NCBI RefSeq assembly: GCF_001640805.2
Contig: NC_066833.1
Coordinates: 12,698,984-12,762,983 of the forward strand
Source: Lates calcarifer
Taxonomy: Eukaryota > Chordata > Actinopteri > Centropomidae
Length of the DNA: 64,000 nucleotides
Direction: 5' to 3'
Shown: in pieces, positions 1 through 11,930 of the stretch
Numbering within the stretch: the stretch's first letter is position 1
How the letters are laid out: each line of letters starts with the position of its first letter
The notes under the pieces: generated by a model
The model's database searches: none
What the model was told of the DNA's origin: nothing
Seen by the model: the letters and a program-made list of their open reading frames with translations, nothing else
Position numbers and translations under genes: made by a program

Positions 1-301
1 ATTATTCTCAATGTGACAGTTATTCACTGTATGCTCCATGAAAGTGACTTAAAGAGGAGGAGCGTCCCAGAGAATAATATAAACTCTGAAACAACACCAA
101 CATGCTGCCGGTTTGCTGATGGGTAAAATCTTTTCACTCCACACTGATGGGATTTCTCTGGTGAGACATTTCATACACAACATGATCATGAAAACATATT
201 CACTCAGTGTCACATACTGAGTGTCATTATCTGTGCAAACCTTTATTTTTGTCAACAACTAAACTGCACTGCTCTAACCCTCTGCTATACCGTGTACTTA
301 C
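1..301 (-). other. lims1: lims1 intron (left edge, partial)
   Basis: This is intronic sequence downstream of the proximal lims1 first exon. The donor GTAAGT lies at 301-296 on the minus strand. The next exon, which in LIMS1 starts with the codons for N-M-A-N-A-L and opens the first LIM domain, is not in the window. No coding sequence was seen here. Confidence 0.75.
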
Positions 302-504
302 AAGCGAGCGTAAAAATCACAAAACTCCTTATAGACTTTGACATCGCTCTTCCGCCTCTGGGACTTGGACACCGGAACCTCAGCCTCTCCCCCGTCCCCA
401 TCCTGAAGCCTCTGGTGGTAACCATTCATCTCCCCATGAGGAACATCCACAGCTTCCCTATCCTCAGGTATTGATGGTGGCAAGGCACGACCGTTAATCT
501 CCAT
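302..504 (-). CDS. lims1: lims1 (PINCH-1) alternative first coding exon, proximal
   Basis: PINCH-1 is an adaptor of five LIM domains that joins integrin-linked kinase and parvin at focal adhesions. This exon encodes only the isoform-specific N-terminus before LIM1, 67 codons plus two bases. It starts MEINGRALPPSIPEDRE and ends with QRRKSDVKVYKEFCDFYAR, nearly identical to the end of the long human LIMS1 N-terminus (QRRHSDVKVYKEFCDFYAK, recalled). The start is the ATG at 504-502. The exon stops at a consensus donor (TT|GTAAGT) in phase 2, the phase needed to join the shared exon beginning with the last base of a codon followed by N-M-A. The LIM domains lie left of the window, so the gene is partial. 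lims2 is less likely because gcc2 is the next gene, as beside human LIMS1. Confidence 0.9.
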
Positions 505-3161
505 ACTCTACAACACCTTGAATTAAGTGCAGAAATCTACCTAACACCTATATTAAAGTAACTAACTGTCACAACTTCTAATACTCCAATAAAATCTTCT
601 TTGCTGGTTCAGTGTTAGTTTCCAGTGATGAGAAGGGGAATCCAGTAAGCAGTGGGAGCTGTAATCCACATAGCAAGAAGGAGACATAAACACTGATCAG
701 ACTGTGCTGGGAGTACTCTCCCTCTCTCGCTCTCTCTCTCACACACACACACTCACACCCTCTCTCACAGACACACTCCCTCTTTCCCTCATTCCCACAT
801 CAACTCTCTCTCTTTTTTTCCCACTCACACACACATACACACACACACAAACTTAGTCTCCCCTCCTGTCACACTCACTGTCTATTCTTGGGCAGGTTAC
901 TGAAATTAAAGAGCCCACCCTGACGCCTGTCCAAACAGAGGTCACTATGCCATGGCGCGCGCGCACACACACACAAACCTTCTCTGTAGTGTATGTTTTC
1001 TCTCTGTTTTGTGTCCCTAATACTTACAATCTTTGGTTAACATTTCCTCATGCTATAAATCTGCGTATGACTGTGTTTGCATGTTAAACAGCTGGAACTC
1101 TCAGATTTCTGGCAGAAATAAAAATGTGGCTGTAAGTTGGTATTGCACAAAGTGGAAATGTTGCACTGCAAAGCTGAGACACTTAAGCAGTGGGATACTA
1201 ATAAAAGTATAAATAACAAATTACTATTCATTTCAATATGTGTTTGACATGACTGAATAAACACACTTGAGAAAGAAATAAAGTAGTAGTATGTTTACAC
1301 ACACATATACAGAGGCTGTGTTATCCTCCTGATGCGAGCGATGCAATGCAGTTTGTTGAATTACACATTTACAGTGTGAGTGACACTGGTTGGAAAAACC
1401 TGACTCCTGCATCTGACCAAATTAATGCAGAATTTTTATGCTCCCCTTATTTCACCATCATCCACCAACATAATGTCTCCTTGCAGCTATGGTGTTGTGC
1501 GCCTTCTTGTGTGGCAGGACACTCAATAACATAACAGAATTTGACCTATGACAAATAACAAATGCCACATTTAGCTTTGATCGCCACAGTGAGCACACAC
1601 ACACTGGTTGCTGGTTAATTTGGAATCTTTGCATACTTTCCCATTCACCATTTCCAAATGCACTTAAAGCCTTGCTATTGCTAAACAATGTCATGTGATT
1701 ATTTATGGACTGACTATGTTTGGCAGTGAAGGACCCTGACAGGATTAAAACTCAGGACATAATGGAAACATGGAATGAGTCCTCTTCAAGTGTGAGTCAA
1801 CAGAATGGCTTGCGAATCAGTTTAAAACATCTATCTGAAGCTTTCTCGAGCTACACTCCTAAAATATGTTAATTGCCTCTGGAAATCCAACATTGGTCTA
1901 AGCCTTGGCATTCCTTGAAACCCATGGATCTGTGTCTCATCTGGGAAAATGATAGCTCTTTATGTGGTTAAACTCTACTGGCATCTCAAATTAATGACCA
2001 CTTCCCAAACCATGAAAACATCAAGCCGGATCTGGAAATACACTCCAGTGAGACAAACATGTTTGATGCTTCATTGGAGAGCAGTCGCTGCGCTCACCCT
2101 CCAAAACTAAGGGACAAACTGTTAATCTAAAGAGTCAAAACTACAATGTTATAGTCCTGTGTGTGTGTGTGTGTCCCATGTTTCCAGGACTTTCAGTACA
2201 ACACTCTTCTACATTACTCCATCATTCTACAAATAGACACTCAGTGGAGCCTCAACTCCAAACTAGGTGCTGGCAGCTGCTGTTTTGTGTCTGTATGTGT
2301 GTGTGTGTGTAAGAGAGAGAGAGTTTGTATACATAGTAGAGGCCAACTCTGCCTCCTCTGAAAGGGGCTGCCAAACTGCACATTACATCCACAGTCATTA
2401 ATTCACATTTTTCATTTGAATCCTCAACTTTTATTTCTTAATTATTCATTTAAATGCTTTTCTTTTCCCAGGACTGTTAACTGTAGCAGTGGGCGCAGTT
2501 TAGCATAACCTCACGTTCTTCACTTTTAAACAATATTCAAACTATTTGGTCTCTAACAAGAGACAGTCTGGGTTTTGAATGACATAATGAGCCAAACATT
2601 TCACCAGGCACCATTTAAAGCTTCCAGAGCTATTCCAAAACAGATCATTGTCTCGAGACCATAGTCACCTGCTTTGTGGGTGAGTCTCATCCACTGGGAA
2701 CCAGTGTTGAGTGACTGGGGTACAATGGGCAGAGGGTGGGTGCTTAACAGGAAACGCATAATCTTTCCTCCTGATTACAGTCGTTGCCATGTTGCAGAGT
2801 TCCACCCTAAAATGAGAGCACAGGAAACTCTGTAGCTCTCTGGTGTCCGGGCTGACATGACTGATTTTGCATTGTTCATATTTGTTTTAGTTTATAATGA
2901 ATCTGCAATTAGCATTTCAAACATTTACACTACAAATTTAGAGTCTCTTAATTTTTGTCAGTTTTGGTTTTCACTCACCATGCAAGTCTTTCTGTTGTAG
3001 GCTCCTGAGTGGTGTGGTGCCACACTACATGGAATAAAGCAGCATATTGCCTGATGCTCACTGTCACTGTCCCACAGATTATATGTCTGAATCCAGTGTT
3101 TTATTTTGGACGTGCTTAAGTAGATCTTTATTGAAGGAATACTGGTTTCACTTTTCAGAGC

Positions 3162-3194
<33 letters not shown>

Positions 3195-5806
3195 TGTGAG
3201 TGCCAATGTCAAACCTGAGCTTAAAAATGGCTACAGCAACTGGCAGCAGCCGGCAAGGTGTCTGTGGTGTGCTCCCACTGTGGGATAGGATTTTGAGACT
3301 TCCTTATGAGGTCATTAAAAGTCAAAGGTCAGGACACCCATGTTAAAGAAAAAGATGTAGGAAGTATACTGACATCTGTGGCTATTAATATTATAGAGCT
3401 AAAACCATTCATACTCCAACAGAGGGGGGATATGTCCATTATACTCAGTAACACAGTGACGAGCATTTGAATGAGCACCATAAAACTTTTCCTCCTGTAA
3501 GCTGAGTGAATCAGTCTGTACTTTTTAGACCTGAGCAAAGGCCCTGACTCTCTCAGCCGGTGCAAGACAAGGGGGACTCAGGCTGGAGAAACAAATCAAA
3601 CACACCCTGCCTGCTTACACACCCGCACCCACCCACACACACACTGTGTCAACAGCAACCATGGCAACACCAACTTGAGGACTGTTTGGGCAAAACCACT
3701 CTTCCTTTGGCAAGGCATTGAGAGTACACACACTAACACAAGCACACACACACGTAGCACTCAGTGAAACACACTGATTCGGTGACTGTGCAAGCACAAT
3801 TCATGACTAACATTTCCTTTGTTTTGCACTTTTTGTTCCAGACGCCCAGTTTGACCTGCATTATCAAGGGTCCAGTGTCACTAACTTCAGCCTGGAACAC
3901 ATACAGGCCAGAGGACAACAGTAACACCTTACACATACACACACAAACCCCTAATGTATCTCTACAATGTTGCTGATTAAATCATTTGTTTTGACATGTT
4001 GGATGTGACTGGGACTTTCTCAGATATAAAACTTATCTCACTGTGGGTCAGCACAGACGCTTTGTGGATTTAGTTCTGTTTTAATTTCATACAACAATGA
4101 TTTTCCATGGTAAGCAGTAATTAATCCTGGTTAATATGGTAGGACAACACAACTCTGAAAATAGTTTTCATTTTTGAACAAAAATATTGCTTTTCTGGCT
4201 GGGTTTTTGTTTTTATGGCTTGTGATAGGACTTCTACTGACCTTTCAGGTGGTTAGAATTTATGATTTTACCTGGAGGTGCTGCACTGATGGCAAAACAA
4301 CGCTAGCACAGAATGTACTTTTGAGTGTCATCATCATGTATAAATCTGCAATCTGTTCCACACAACAGAACGTGATTCTATTTTGGTACAAATGACTTAA
4401 AAACTGTCAGAACTAGAGTAAATAACTTCATATTCTCTTTTTCAGCACTGTTCATTCGGACTCATTTTTGTTGGTCTAAAGCTTTTTTCTGTTTTCTGCC
4501 TGTGTTCAGTGTCTTACGTGGCTTAATATGGTCTCATCTTACTGATGTAACTTACAAAGAAAGTCTGAATTGTCATACATTGATGTATCAGTCAAAACTG
4601 TGATTTTCATATCATCAGTCCTCCAAAAAGAATATAAAGGAGGCATTGCATGGGAAGGCGGAGGCTATAAGGAAAGAGATGAAGTGTCTTTGGTTTGACT
4701 GGGGACACTGCTAACGGCAGAGCTCCCTCTTTTTGTCCACATTCCTCACATTGCTACATTCCTCTAAACACTTCAGGATCACACACACACACACACACAT
4801 ACAAAAGAGACTGACAGTGAGATAGAGAGGGAGAAAATGAGAGAGAGACTGAGAGGTATTTGTGAAAGGCAGAAAAGGAACAATCCCAAAAATGATGCTA
4901 ACAATCTGTGAAACTAACACGAGTCTTGTACATCTATCGCTGCTGCTCACACGACTCAGAGGAATGCAGCCTCAGTGCAATATTGCTGATCAATACTCCA
5001 CCACATCGTCCTCGTCATACACGACAAACAGGACTTCTCTTCATAAGTTCTTTGATAATGATAGTGTTAACAGCACAAACAGTGAGAGCCAGATAATGAT
5101 AGCCAAGCTGATGACCAGCTAATGATAACAAAACCAACCCAACAGATAACAGGGTGCCATATTAAAAAGTTAATATTCAAAGAACAGGTTAAGCCCACTT
5201 TTAATAGTTTGCAGAGCAAACTTGGAAATGAAGGAGAGACGACTTCAAAAACTATTTGTCGAGAAATGTGGAAAGTACCCTTGCGATAAGAAAGAAAAGA
5301 AACTGCAGGATAAGTGACTGACAGCCATCAGCTGATTTTAAAAGGTCATCAGAAGCATTTACACATTTTAACAAGAACCCAACACCACATCAGCACAGTT
5401 TCTGAGACAGTCTAAGGGGAAGCTGTACTTTCTGACAGGCATTAAAAATGTCAAGTTTTACAAGCCCAGCATGACTATTTCTTCATTCTAAAACGGTTCC
5501 TTATTGCAACACACAGTTTAGCTATTTATGTAAGCTGCTACCAAAAGACAGCTGATTTCTGTAAAGCATGAGGACCATTTTCTTGTAATGCGTAGAACAG
5601 TTTTAGTCAAAAGGTGAAGACTGCCTGGTACAAACTGAGAGTGACTCACATACAGGTGGTGGGTAGAATATCAGTTGCAATATACCTTACAATATAATGC
5701 GAATAAAAGACCAACACACAAAACAGTCATCCTACAACTGAATGATCAAATTCACTTGTATCAATAATCTAACACAAGAATAAAAGCTTCATACAGGAGG
5801 ACTCAC
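505..5806. other. lims1 upstream/intronic region, no further gene seen
   Basis: This sequence separates two lims1 first exons, so it is intron for the upstream isoforms and promoter for the proximal one. It holds pyrimidine-rich and CA-rich low complexity at about 715-865 and 950-980, and a (GA)n tract at 3163-3193. Short open frames here are full of simple repeats or stops and show no family resemblance. Confidence 0.6.
3163..3193. repeat. (GA)n microsatellite
   Basis: A run of GA dinucleotides interrupted once by GGGA. It lies in the lims1 upstream/intronic region. Confidence 0.9.
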
Positions 5807-5907
5807 CTGAGGCTGTCCCTGGCCAGACTTCCATAGCTGTCTGGTCTTTCCTGTCTCCGTCTGTACAAGTCTGAGTTTGATAACTCTTTCAGCCTCAAAG
5901 AGTTCAT
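5807..5907 (-). CDS. lims1: lims1 alternative first coding exon, middle
   Basis: From the ATG at 5907-5905 the minus strand reads MNSLRLKELSNSDLYRRRQE, then RPDSYGSLARDSL, and meets a consensus donor (TCAG|GTGAGT). Human LIMS1 has an isoform whose N-terminus contains LKELSHSGLYRRRRDRPDS (recalled), and the match is close. The exon is 101 nt and ends in phase 2, exactly as the other two lims1 first exons do, so all three can splice to the same LIM1 exon. A different, longer open frame overlaps this stretch, but it is shaped by simple repeats and does not give this match. The sequence just upstream of the ATG is purine-rich and contains seven GGAA repeats on the coding strand. Confidence 0.87.
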
Positions 5908-5940
5908 CTCCCCTTTGCCTCTCTCTCTCCTCTCCCTCCC

Positions 5941-5968
5941 TTCCTTCCTTCCTTCCTTCCTTCCTTCC
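5941..5968 (-). repeat. (GGAA)7 microsatellite upstream of lims1 middle first exon
   Basis: Seven perfect TTCC units on the plus strand read as GGAA on the coding strand. They end 33 bases upstream of the lims1 start codon at 5907. GGAA is the core of ETS-family binding sites, and tandem GGAA can act as an ETS-responsive element; whether it does so here is inference. Confidence 0.9.
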
Positions 5969-6319
5969 TAACCCTTGTCTGTGGAGAACACACAGTCCAC
6001 AGTAATGGGGGTACAAAGGAACGGGGTGCCTAGATGTTTGATTCAAAATAAAAAGATTCAGTCTTGTGCTGCTCTCGTCCTCTCTCTCAAACACACCTCC
6101 AGGGCTCACACCCTTGAGGAAGGACATATACAGAGGTGTGGTCTCCCAGCCTGCACACCTATCAGCTACTTCTTGCTCCTCCCCCTCCTCCTCCTCCTGC
6201 AGCAGGTAGAGGGGGAATACCTCAGAGAAAAGTAGAAAGAGATTTAAAAAGAGCAACATTGCCCTTTTCTGGCGTTGGCCCCTATTGTCTTTGTTTGCCT
6301 CCTACTTCTTTTCATTCCT

Positions 6320-6331
6320 CTATTTAAATAG
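6320..6331 (-). promoter_or_regulatory. possible TATA-like element for lims1 middle promoter
   Basis: The palindrome CTATTTAAATAG lies about 410 bases upstream of the start codon of the middle lims1 first exon. It resembles a TATA box or A/T-rich MEF2-type site but is not an exact MEF2 consensus. No start site is known, so this is weak. Confidence 0.2.
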
Positions 6332-7855
6332 AAAGCCTGAGAACAACAAGAGAGAGTACAAATAACTGAAAAGAAAAAGAAAGGCTATTTTCCCTCCTCA
6401 CACAAAGATATACTGCTCACACAATGGCAAGCTGTTAGCACTGATAAGTAGTCATGTAGAGCAGAGATGCACTTGTCATACGGGGGGTACTTGAGGTCAG
6501 TGTCAGAGCCTGACTGATACTGGATGTTTGAGGCCAAACATAATATCGAAACTTTAAAAATGAGCTGAAGCAGGACATTTTAGAGGTAAACAATAAACTT
6601 TAACATCAATACTGACAGAAACAGTAAGAGTTAATACATAAAGCTGCACTATACGGAGCAATGTCATGTCACCTATTATAGAGTGCTATTTTCAAGTTTT
6701 CTGTATTCACTTCAGTGCTCTCAGTGTTCTTCTGTTTCCCAGAAGAAACAACAAACTATTGTGAAAGGGGAAAATGTCAACGTATGAATAATTCATCACA
6801 ATGTTATGTGGGATCAAGAACTCCTCTCCACTCTGACAGACACAGATGCACAGCTTCAGACACAGCTGATAGTTGCCTCTCCTATGTGTTTAATTGCAAA
6901 CAAGAGGCAGTGACCAGACAAGCAAAGTCAACAGACAGCCAAAGAAGAAGGAGATGTAAACAGAGGTCAAGTTGTGTTGCTATAAAACAGAACATGCAAA
7001 ATGTAGACTGAGCTGAGTGTGGGGCATCCCTGATAACCACCACTCTCTCTTTGTACCAACCACACATACCTCATATATTAAAATTCTCTTCTAGTATTTT
7101 ACAACATTTACTACAAAGTGCAAACTGACAGTATTGTTCACCACTTGATACCATTCTTATTTCTGCTCTAATTCTGACTGAATCCAACAGATGGCTCTCT
7201 TTAGGTAAACTGTTATCCTGTGTATAACATCCAGTTAGTAGTTGTACCTGTCACTATAGATATTTTATGTCTGATGGTGTTTAATGGTTGGGTGGGTGGA
7301 CTGACGGCTGACAGAAACCATGTCTCGTGTTGACGAGCCCAGACAGTTACACCACGCAGATTCACCCTCAGCAGCCTGTCTTGACCTGTTCAGCATTCCA
7401 CATGGGTCTGACGAACACACATACACACATACACACGCAGAAATGTACAAAGTGAAGGTTGAACTTCAACATCAGCTGCACATCCTGAAGCAGCTGCAGC
7501 AGAGTCACAGGCTGACATGTCTGAACAGGCCACTGCACTCGTGATGAATCATTGCTCTGGGTTCTGCCCTCTGCAATCATTCACATAACTTTCATCTCAG
7601 TCCATATGGGATGTGCATTTTCTTCAATTTGTCATGCAATTTAAATCTAAATCATAGTGGTTAATCTAAGAACCACCACAGTATCTAATCTGCCTTACAT
7701 TTCAAACTGACTTAAAGATGATGATGAAAATGGCAACTGTTGCATTTAAATGCTATTGCTGTGTTTTTGATTGAAGGTGCATGCAGCCAAAGTTTTGTGG
7801 TGGTATAAATGTGCTGAGAGACCTGTCTCATGCAGATTCATTGTCATCATCATCA

Positions 7856-7861
7856 TACACA

Positions 7862-7899
<38 letters not shown>
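7856..7899. repeat. (CA)n microsatellite
   Basis: A CA dinucleotide run with one CC interruption near its left end. Confidence 0.9.
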
Positions 7900-7901
<2 letters not shown>

Positions 7902-8657
7902 ATCCTGCAGAAACAGAGCAGACATTTCCAAAAAGCCCCCCTGCCCCACGCCATTAACAACCTCTATACACCACATGAGCGCACTGCCACTATGTGGACA
8001 ACACTGGTACAACAGCTATTCTACCGACTTTACTCTCATCACTGCAAACCTGCAACACTGTAATGACTAAAGTGTGTGTTATGTGTTTAGTGGAATCACC
8101 GACCAGTGAAATTAGCAGCTTCATTTTGCATTTTCAAACATGTCACAACAAACATGTTCTAGTGGAGCTGTAAGCTGAATTATTCATATATTCTTTATAT
8201 TCACTGCTGTATCTTGTTACAGTGCCTCTGTTGCAATTATCCTACTCTCCATGGGAAATTTAAATTAATTAATTAATTCATTACATCACTCAGACATAAG
8301 AGGAAGTGTGCAATCAAGTACATACAAAAAAGTCCAAATGCTAAGCCACTGTTCAAAAACACACACAAAATAACGTCACTGAAATCAAGCTGAGGAAATG
8401 AGGAAATGCACAATACAACATTCAAAGTTACACTGAAGTGTCGCACAGTTCTACAAACAACACGATAATATAAGTATGCTAATGCTAAAACAATTACTGT
8501 GAAACTAGTGAGGACAATGAAATAAACTAATCTTACCAATGTTTTGTGTCAGACCGTACTGAGGATATTTAGTTGTTGCTTAAGTCCCTTTGCTGTCACT
8601 GCAAACACTCCCACTGCCGTTATCTCAGTGTGTATGGCCACATCACTTCCTATTTGC

Positions 8658-8658
<1 letters not shown>

Positions 8659-8705
<47 letters not shown>
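8659..8705. repeat. compound (GT)n(GA)n microsatellite
   Basis: About six GT units run directly into about 17 GA units, interrupted by one AA. Confidence 0.9.
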
Positions 8706-9789
8706 GGTGTGAACATGTGTTTGTGTGCCAGTATGTGTTTGGGATGGTTTGATGTAAAGCTAGCGCACAAACCTCTAACCACATGTGTGTGTGGTTTAAG
8801 AAGGTGTGAGGAGGAGGAGAGAGCTTCAGGGAGATAAAAGGTGGTGTAGAGAAAGGGGAGGGAGGAGTAAAGAGGCACAAGGAGATGCAGGGAGCCTTTG
8901 GATAATAAAGTAGTTCTCATAGACCTGCCATGTTGTCTGCGTCTCTCCAGCTTCTGTGGAGGAGCTGAAGGGTCACACCCAGTGACCACACTGTCTACAT
9001 GTTGCATTGTGTGTGTGTGTGGATGATCCATCAAAATCTTGGGTGTGCCTTAAAATACAACTCTGTCTCACCGTGATTTCAGCAGACAAGAAAACCCTCA
9101 CCGACTGTTTAGCAACTGTCTGTGATATTACCTTAACTTCACAACAAAACACATGAATGACGTTACTGAGACTTAACTGAAACTGGCTGATGCAAAAGAA
9201 AAACTAGTAAGTAAGAATAATGCAAATGTAAAAATATGTGGTTCTTAATGCCACTGTTAAACACTGAAACACTGCAAAAAGAAGCATTAAAATAAACATA
9301 AAAGGGTACAAAATAGCTTCAGTGCAGAAAGAATCAAGTGCACATCTTCTATTAATAAACACATGACACGTGACATGACAACCTGAAAATAGAAGCTGTT
9401 AGTCAGTATTTTTAAACAGATAATTTCTTGAAAGTTAAAACAATTCTATGTTTTGTAAGCATGTATGTATGTATAACTCTCCACAGCTAGAGTTAGTTAG
9501 TGTTTCTTACAGCCATCACACTGACAAGCCTTCAGAACATCTATCTGTAAACAGAAACCATACTGACCTCTACATTCACAGTGGTGTGGACTAGCACAAA
9601 CTGCCATTAAGGCAAACTGAGACACAAAAGTATCTCATGATTTTGACATTATGTCAATATTGGTATCACATACCAAGAAATAGTTGTAATTTTCTCAGTC
9701 ACACATATGCATATGGCCGTATTAGTGTAGTGCCTGTTCAAAATGTGCTTACTTGAGTGTCATGTATATAGGCCTTATATACATTATCT

Positions 9790-9925
9790 TATGCCTCTTA
9801 CGAAAAACTTCACAGTCACCACTGCACTTCCTTGAGTCCTCAGCAATGCATCCACCAAGTTTGAAGTTGATCGGATGAGTGGTTGTTTATAAAGGCAAAG
9901 TACAGACAGACAGAAATTTCTATTT
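9790..9925. repeat. probable dispersed teleost repeat fragment
   Basis: The stretch around CACCAAGTTTGAAGTTGATC, followed by a tract of CAGA units, resembles a dispersed element I have met in several teleost genomes. It has no coding capacity and no clear ends. Recognition is from memory of the motif only. Confidence 0.35.
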
Positions 9926-11728
9926 ATCAGAAGGATTGATGAAAGCATTACTTTTCTCACTTTAAAAGTGTTTCTGTTCTGCCCTGTTCATTTGTTGCAG
10001 TAAGCAAATGATGATGCATGAATCTATTCTTGATACTAACGTAAGACTTCCTGAGTCTGTCGGATAATAAATGCCCTTTAGTGTGAAGACAGTGGTAGAC
10101 TTTTATAATGCATTAAGATCATGGGACATCCAAAAGAAACCTCAATAACCTTAACTCCTGTAGATAATCACTGTACGTCATGTTAAAAGATAATAATCCA
10201 ATGTAGTATCAATAAGCAACAGTAAAGGTGAACTACAATGAACATTTCACATTCCCTCATGCCATATAAATCAGGTTAGTACACACACAGCCCAAATTCC
10301 TACATCACACAAGTTCACTGCTCTTCCAAACAAGGACAAGTCCACACTGCAGACTGAGACATTCTTCTAAGCTCTAGTTGTATCAACACAGCGTGGAATT
10401 AGATAAAAAGTCTAATGCGCTGGGAATGCAGCAAACCTCAGGGTTTTAAAAAGACTCGCCCTCTCGCAGCTTTAAGTGTCCAGAGTGCTTCATAAAAGGC
10501 AGATTCATCTCAGGCCATAATTAACTCGGCGGTGCACACAGTAGCATTCACAGCAGAGGAAAACAACATATTGCTCTGAATAGCAGATCCCCAGGGAATG
10601 GATGTTCAGGAAGTGGTTTGGAAAGCAATAACTACTGTCCAGTGAGTTAGTGTGGACATTCCTGTGCAGGGAGGAGGTTGATCTGCAGAAAATGGAGAAG
10701 CATCCCTTTTCCTTCTTTAAAATGTCTTTCTCACTGCCAATCTGTAAGTCAATCACTTCTGTCTTAAATGTGAGTTCAGGTTGACACAAATATATGGAGT
10801 TGCCCTTAAAGGTATTTTGGCATTTTATGGTTAAATCTGTACTACTGTGTGTTCTCTGATACAACACAGTGGAGAGTCCCTCCAGAATTATTATTAATAT
10901 GTGAATACAGAAACTCCAGCATGGACTGGGAGGATTTCACAGACAGTCTCAGCTAAAGTGAAACCTCCTTGAAACATGATTAATACTGGTGGAAGATGTC
11001 AGCATGCTGGTTCATATGAAAGCCTTTTTCTACCTGAGCAATGGGGAAAAAAGATCATGTTTGTCATTAAAATAAACGTTACAAGTGAAAATATTTCTCA
11101 TGTTCTCATTTCTTTTTAATCACGTTGGCAGAAATTGGCTTACATAATTTTAAAATGCAACAAATGTATGAAGTAGTTTCCAGTAAGGAAGAGTTACTGT
11201 TGCAGTACAATTTGATTTATATATGGTTGGTTATTGGTTGAATGAAAACAACACAAAACAAAATGATTACCACATCCATTTATGTTCAAAGTCTTTTCAT
11301 GTCATTTTTTTTTTATCAGAGGAGAATATGAGTGTTGCTACAGTAGCTCGTCAGCTAAAAACATCCACTAATAACACAGTAGAGGGCGCTAATGAGGCGG
11401 TTCAGTGACCAAGTTGAGATTGCAGCCATACAGAGAAATTAATTGTTACAGTGTAGCTGATGTGGTCTTTCTTACCGCGATAAAAGTCACTTTCTAAGAT
11501 GGACATAAACTTGTTTCTTGTATATGAAAGGCCACATTGACCCGGCACCTTTTAAAATGCTAGTTATCATGATTAAGTTAGTTTTTCCAGCCCATGAGAA
11601 AATGGAACAAACCGACCAGGAGAGCGTTTTTTTTTTTCTTCTTTCAGCGTCAAACTGTCAACTTCCCAACTTTGCAGGCAAATGTCTCTCTGAGGGAGGA
11701 AAAAAAAGCTTGAAAACTTTTCACTCAC

Positions 11729-11757
11729 CCATTCGTCATTTCAGTAATGCCGAGCAT
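11729..11757 (-). CDS. lims1: lims1 alternative first coding exon, distal (short)
   Basis: The ATG at 11757-11755 opens a 29-nt exon encoding MLGITEMTN plus two bases, ending at the consensus donor GTGAGT. Human LIMS1 has a short isoform N-terminus MLGVAAGMTHSN (recalled), with the same start, the same MT pair and almost the same length. The exon ends in phase 2 like the other lims1 first exons. The sequence on its 5' side (11760-11900) is richer in C, G and CpG than its surroundings, as expected of a promoter. It is too short to stand alone; the call rests on length, phase, donor and position. Confidence 0.72.
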
Positions 11758-11930
11758 GACTCCGCTCTCTCCCGGACCAGACTTTCCGTCTTCAGCTGCA
11801 GGCGTCCAGATGTTGTGCAGTCCGGGATGTACAGTAACGTTAGCGGGTGTCGGTTCTCACACAGCGGAGCAGAATGGCGAAGAAGGGCCTCGCCTCTGTC
11901 CTTCGACTGTCAAGACATACTCAATGGCTT
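11758..11930 (-). promoter_or_regulatory. putative lims1 distal promoter / 5' UTR, CpG-enriched
   Basis: This segment directly upstream of the short lims1 first exon has many more CpG dinucleotides than the A/T-rich sequence on both sides and no TATA box. It is the best candidate for the main lims1 promoter, but no transcript data support a start site. Confidence 0.45.

Larger units (their letters stand above)
5969..11728. other. lims1 intron/upstream region between middle and distal first exons
   Basis: No further coding exon could be supported. The region contains (CA)n at 7856-7899, a compound (GT)n(GA)n at 8659-8705, an AATT run near 8264-8279, and a probable dispersed repeat near 9790-9925. 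The rest is A/T-rich unique-looking sequence. Confidence 0.6.

Noticed and set aside
5789..6259. 156-codon open frame on the minus strand over the lims1 middle exon
   Set aside because: It translates GGAA and GA repeats and poly-E and matches no family. The overlapping frame from 5907 gives the LIMS1 isoform match instead.
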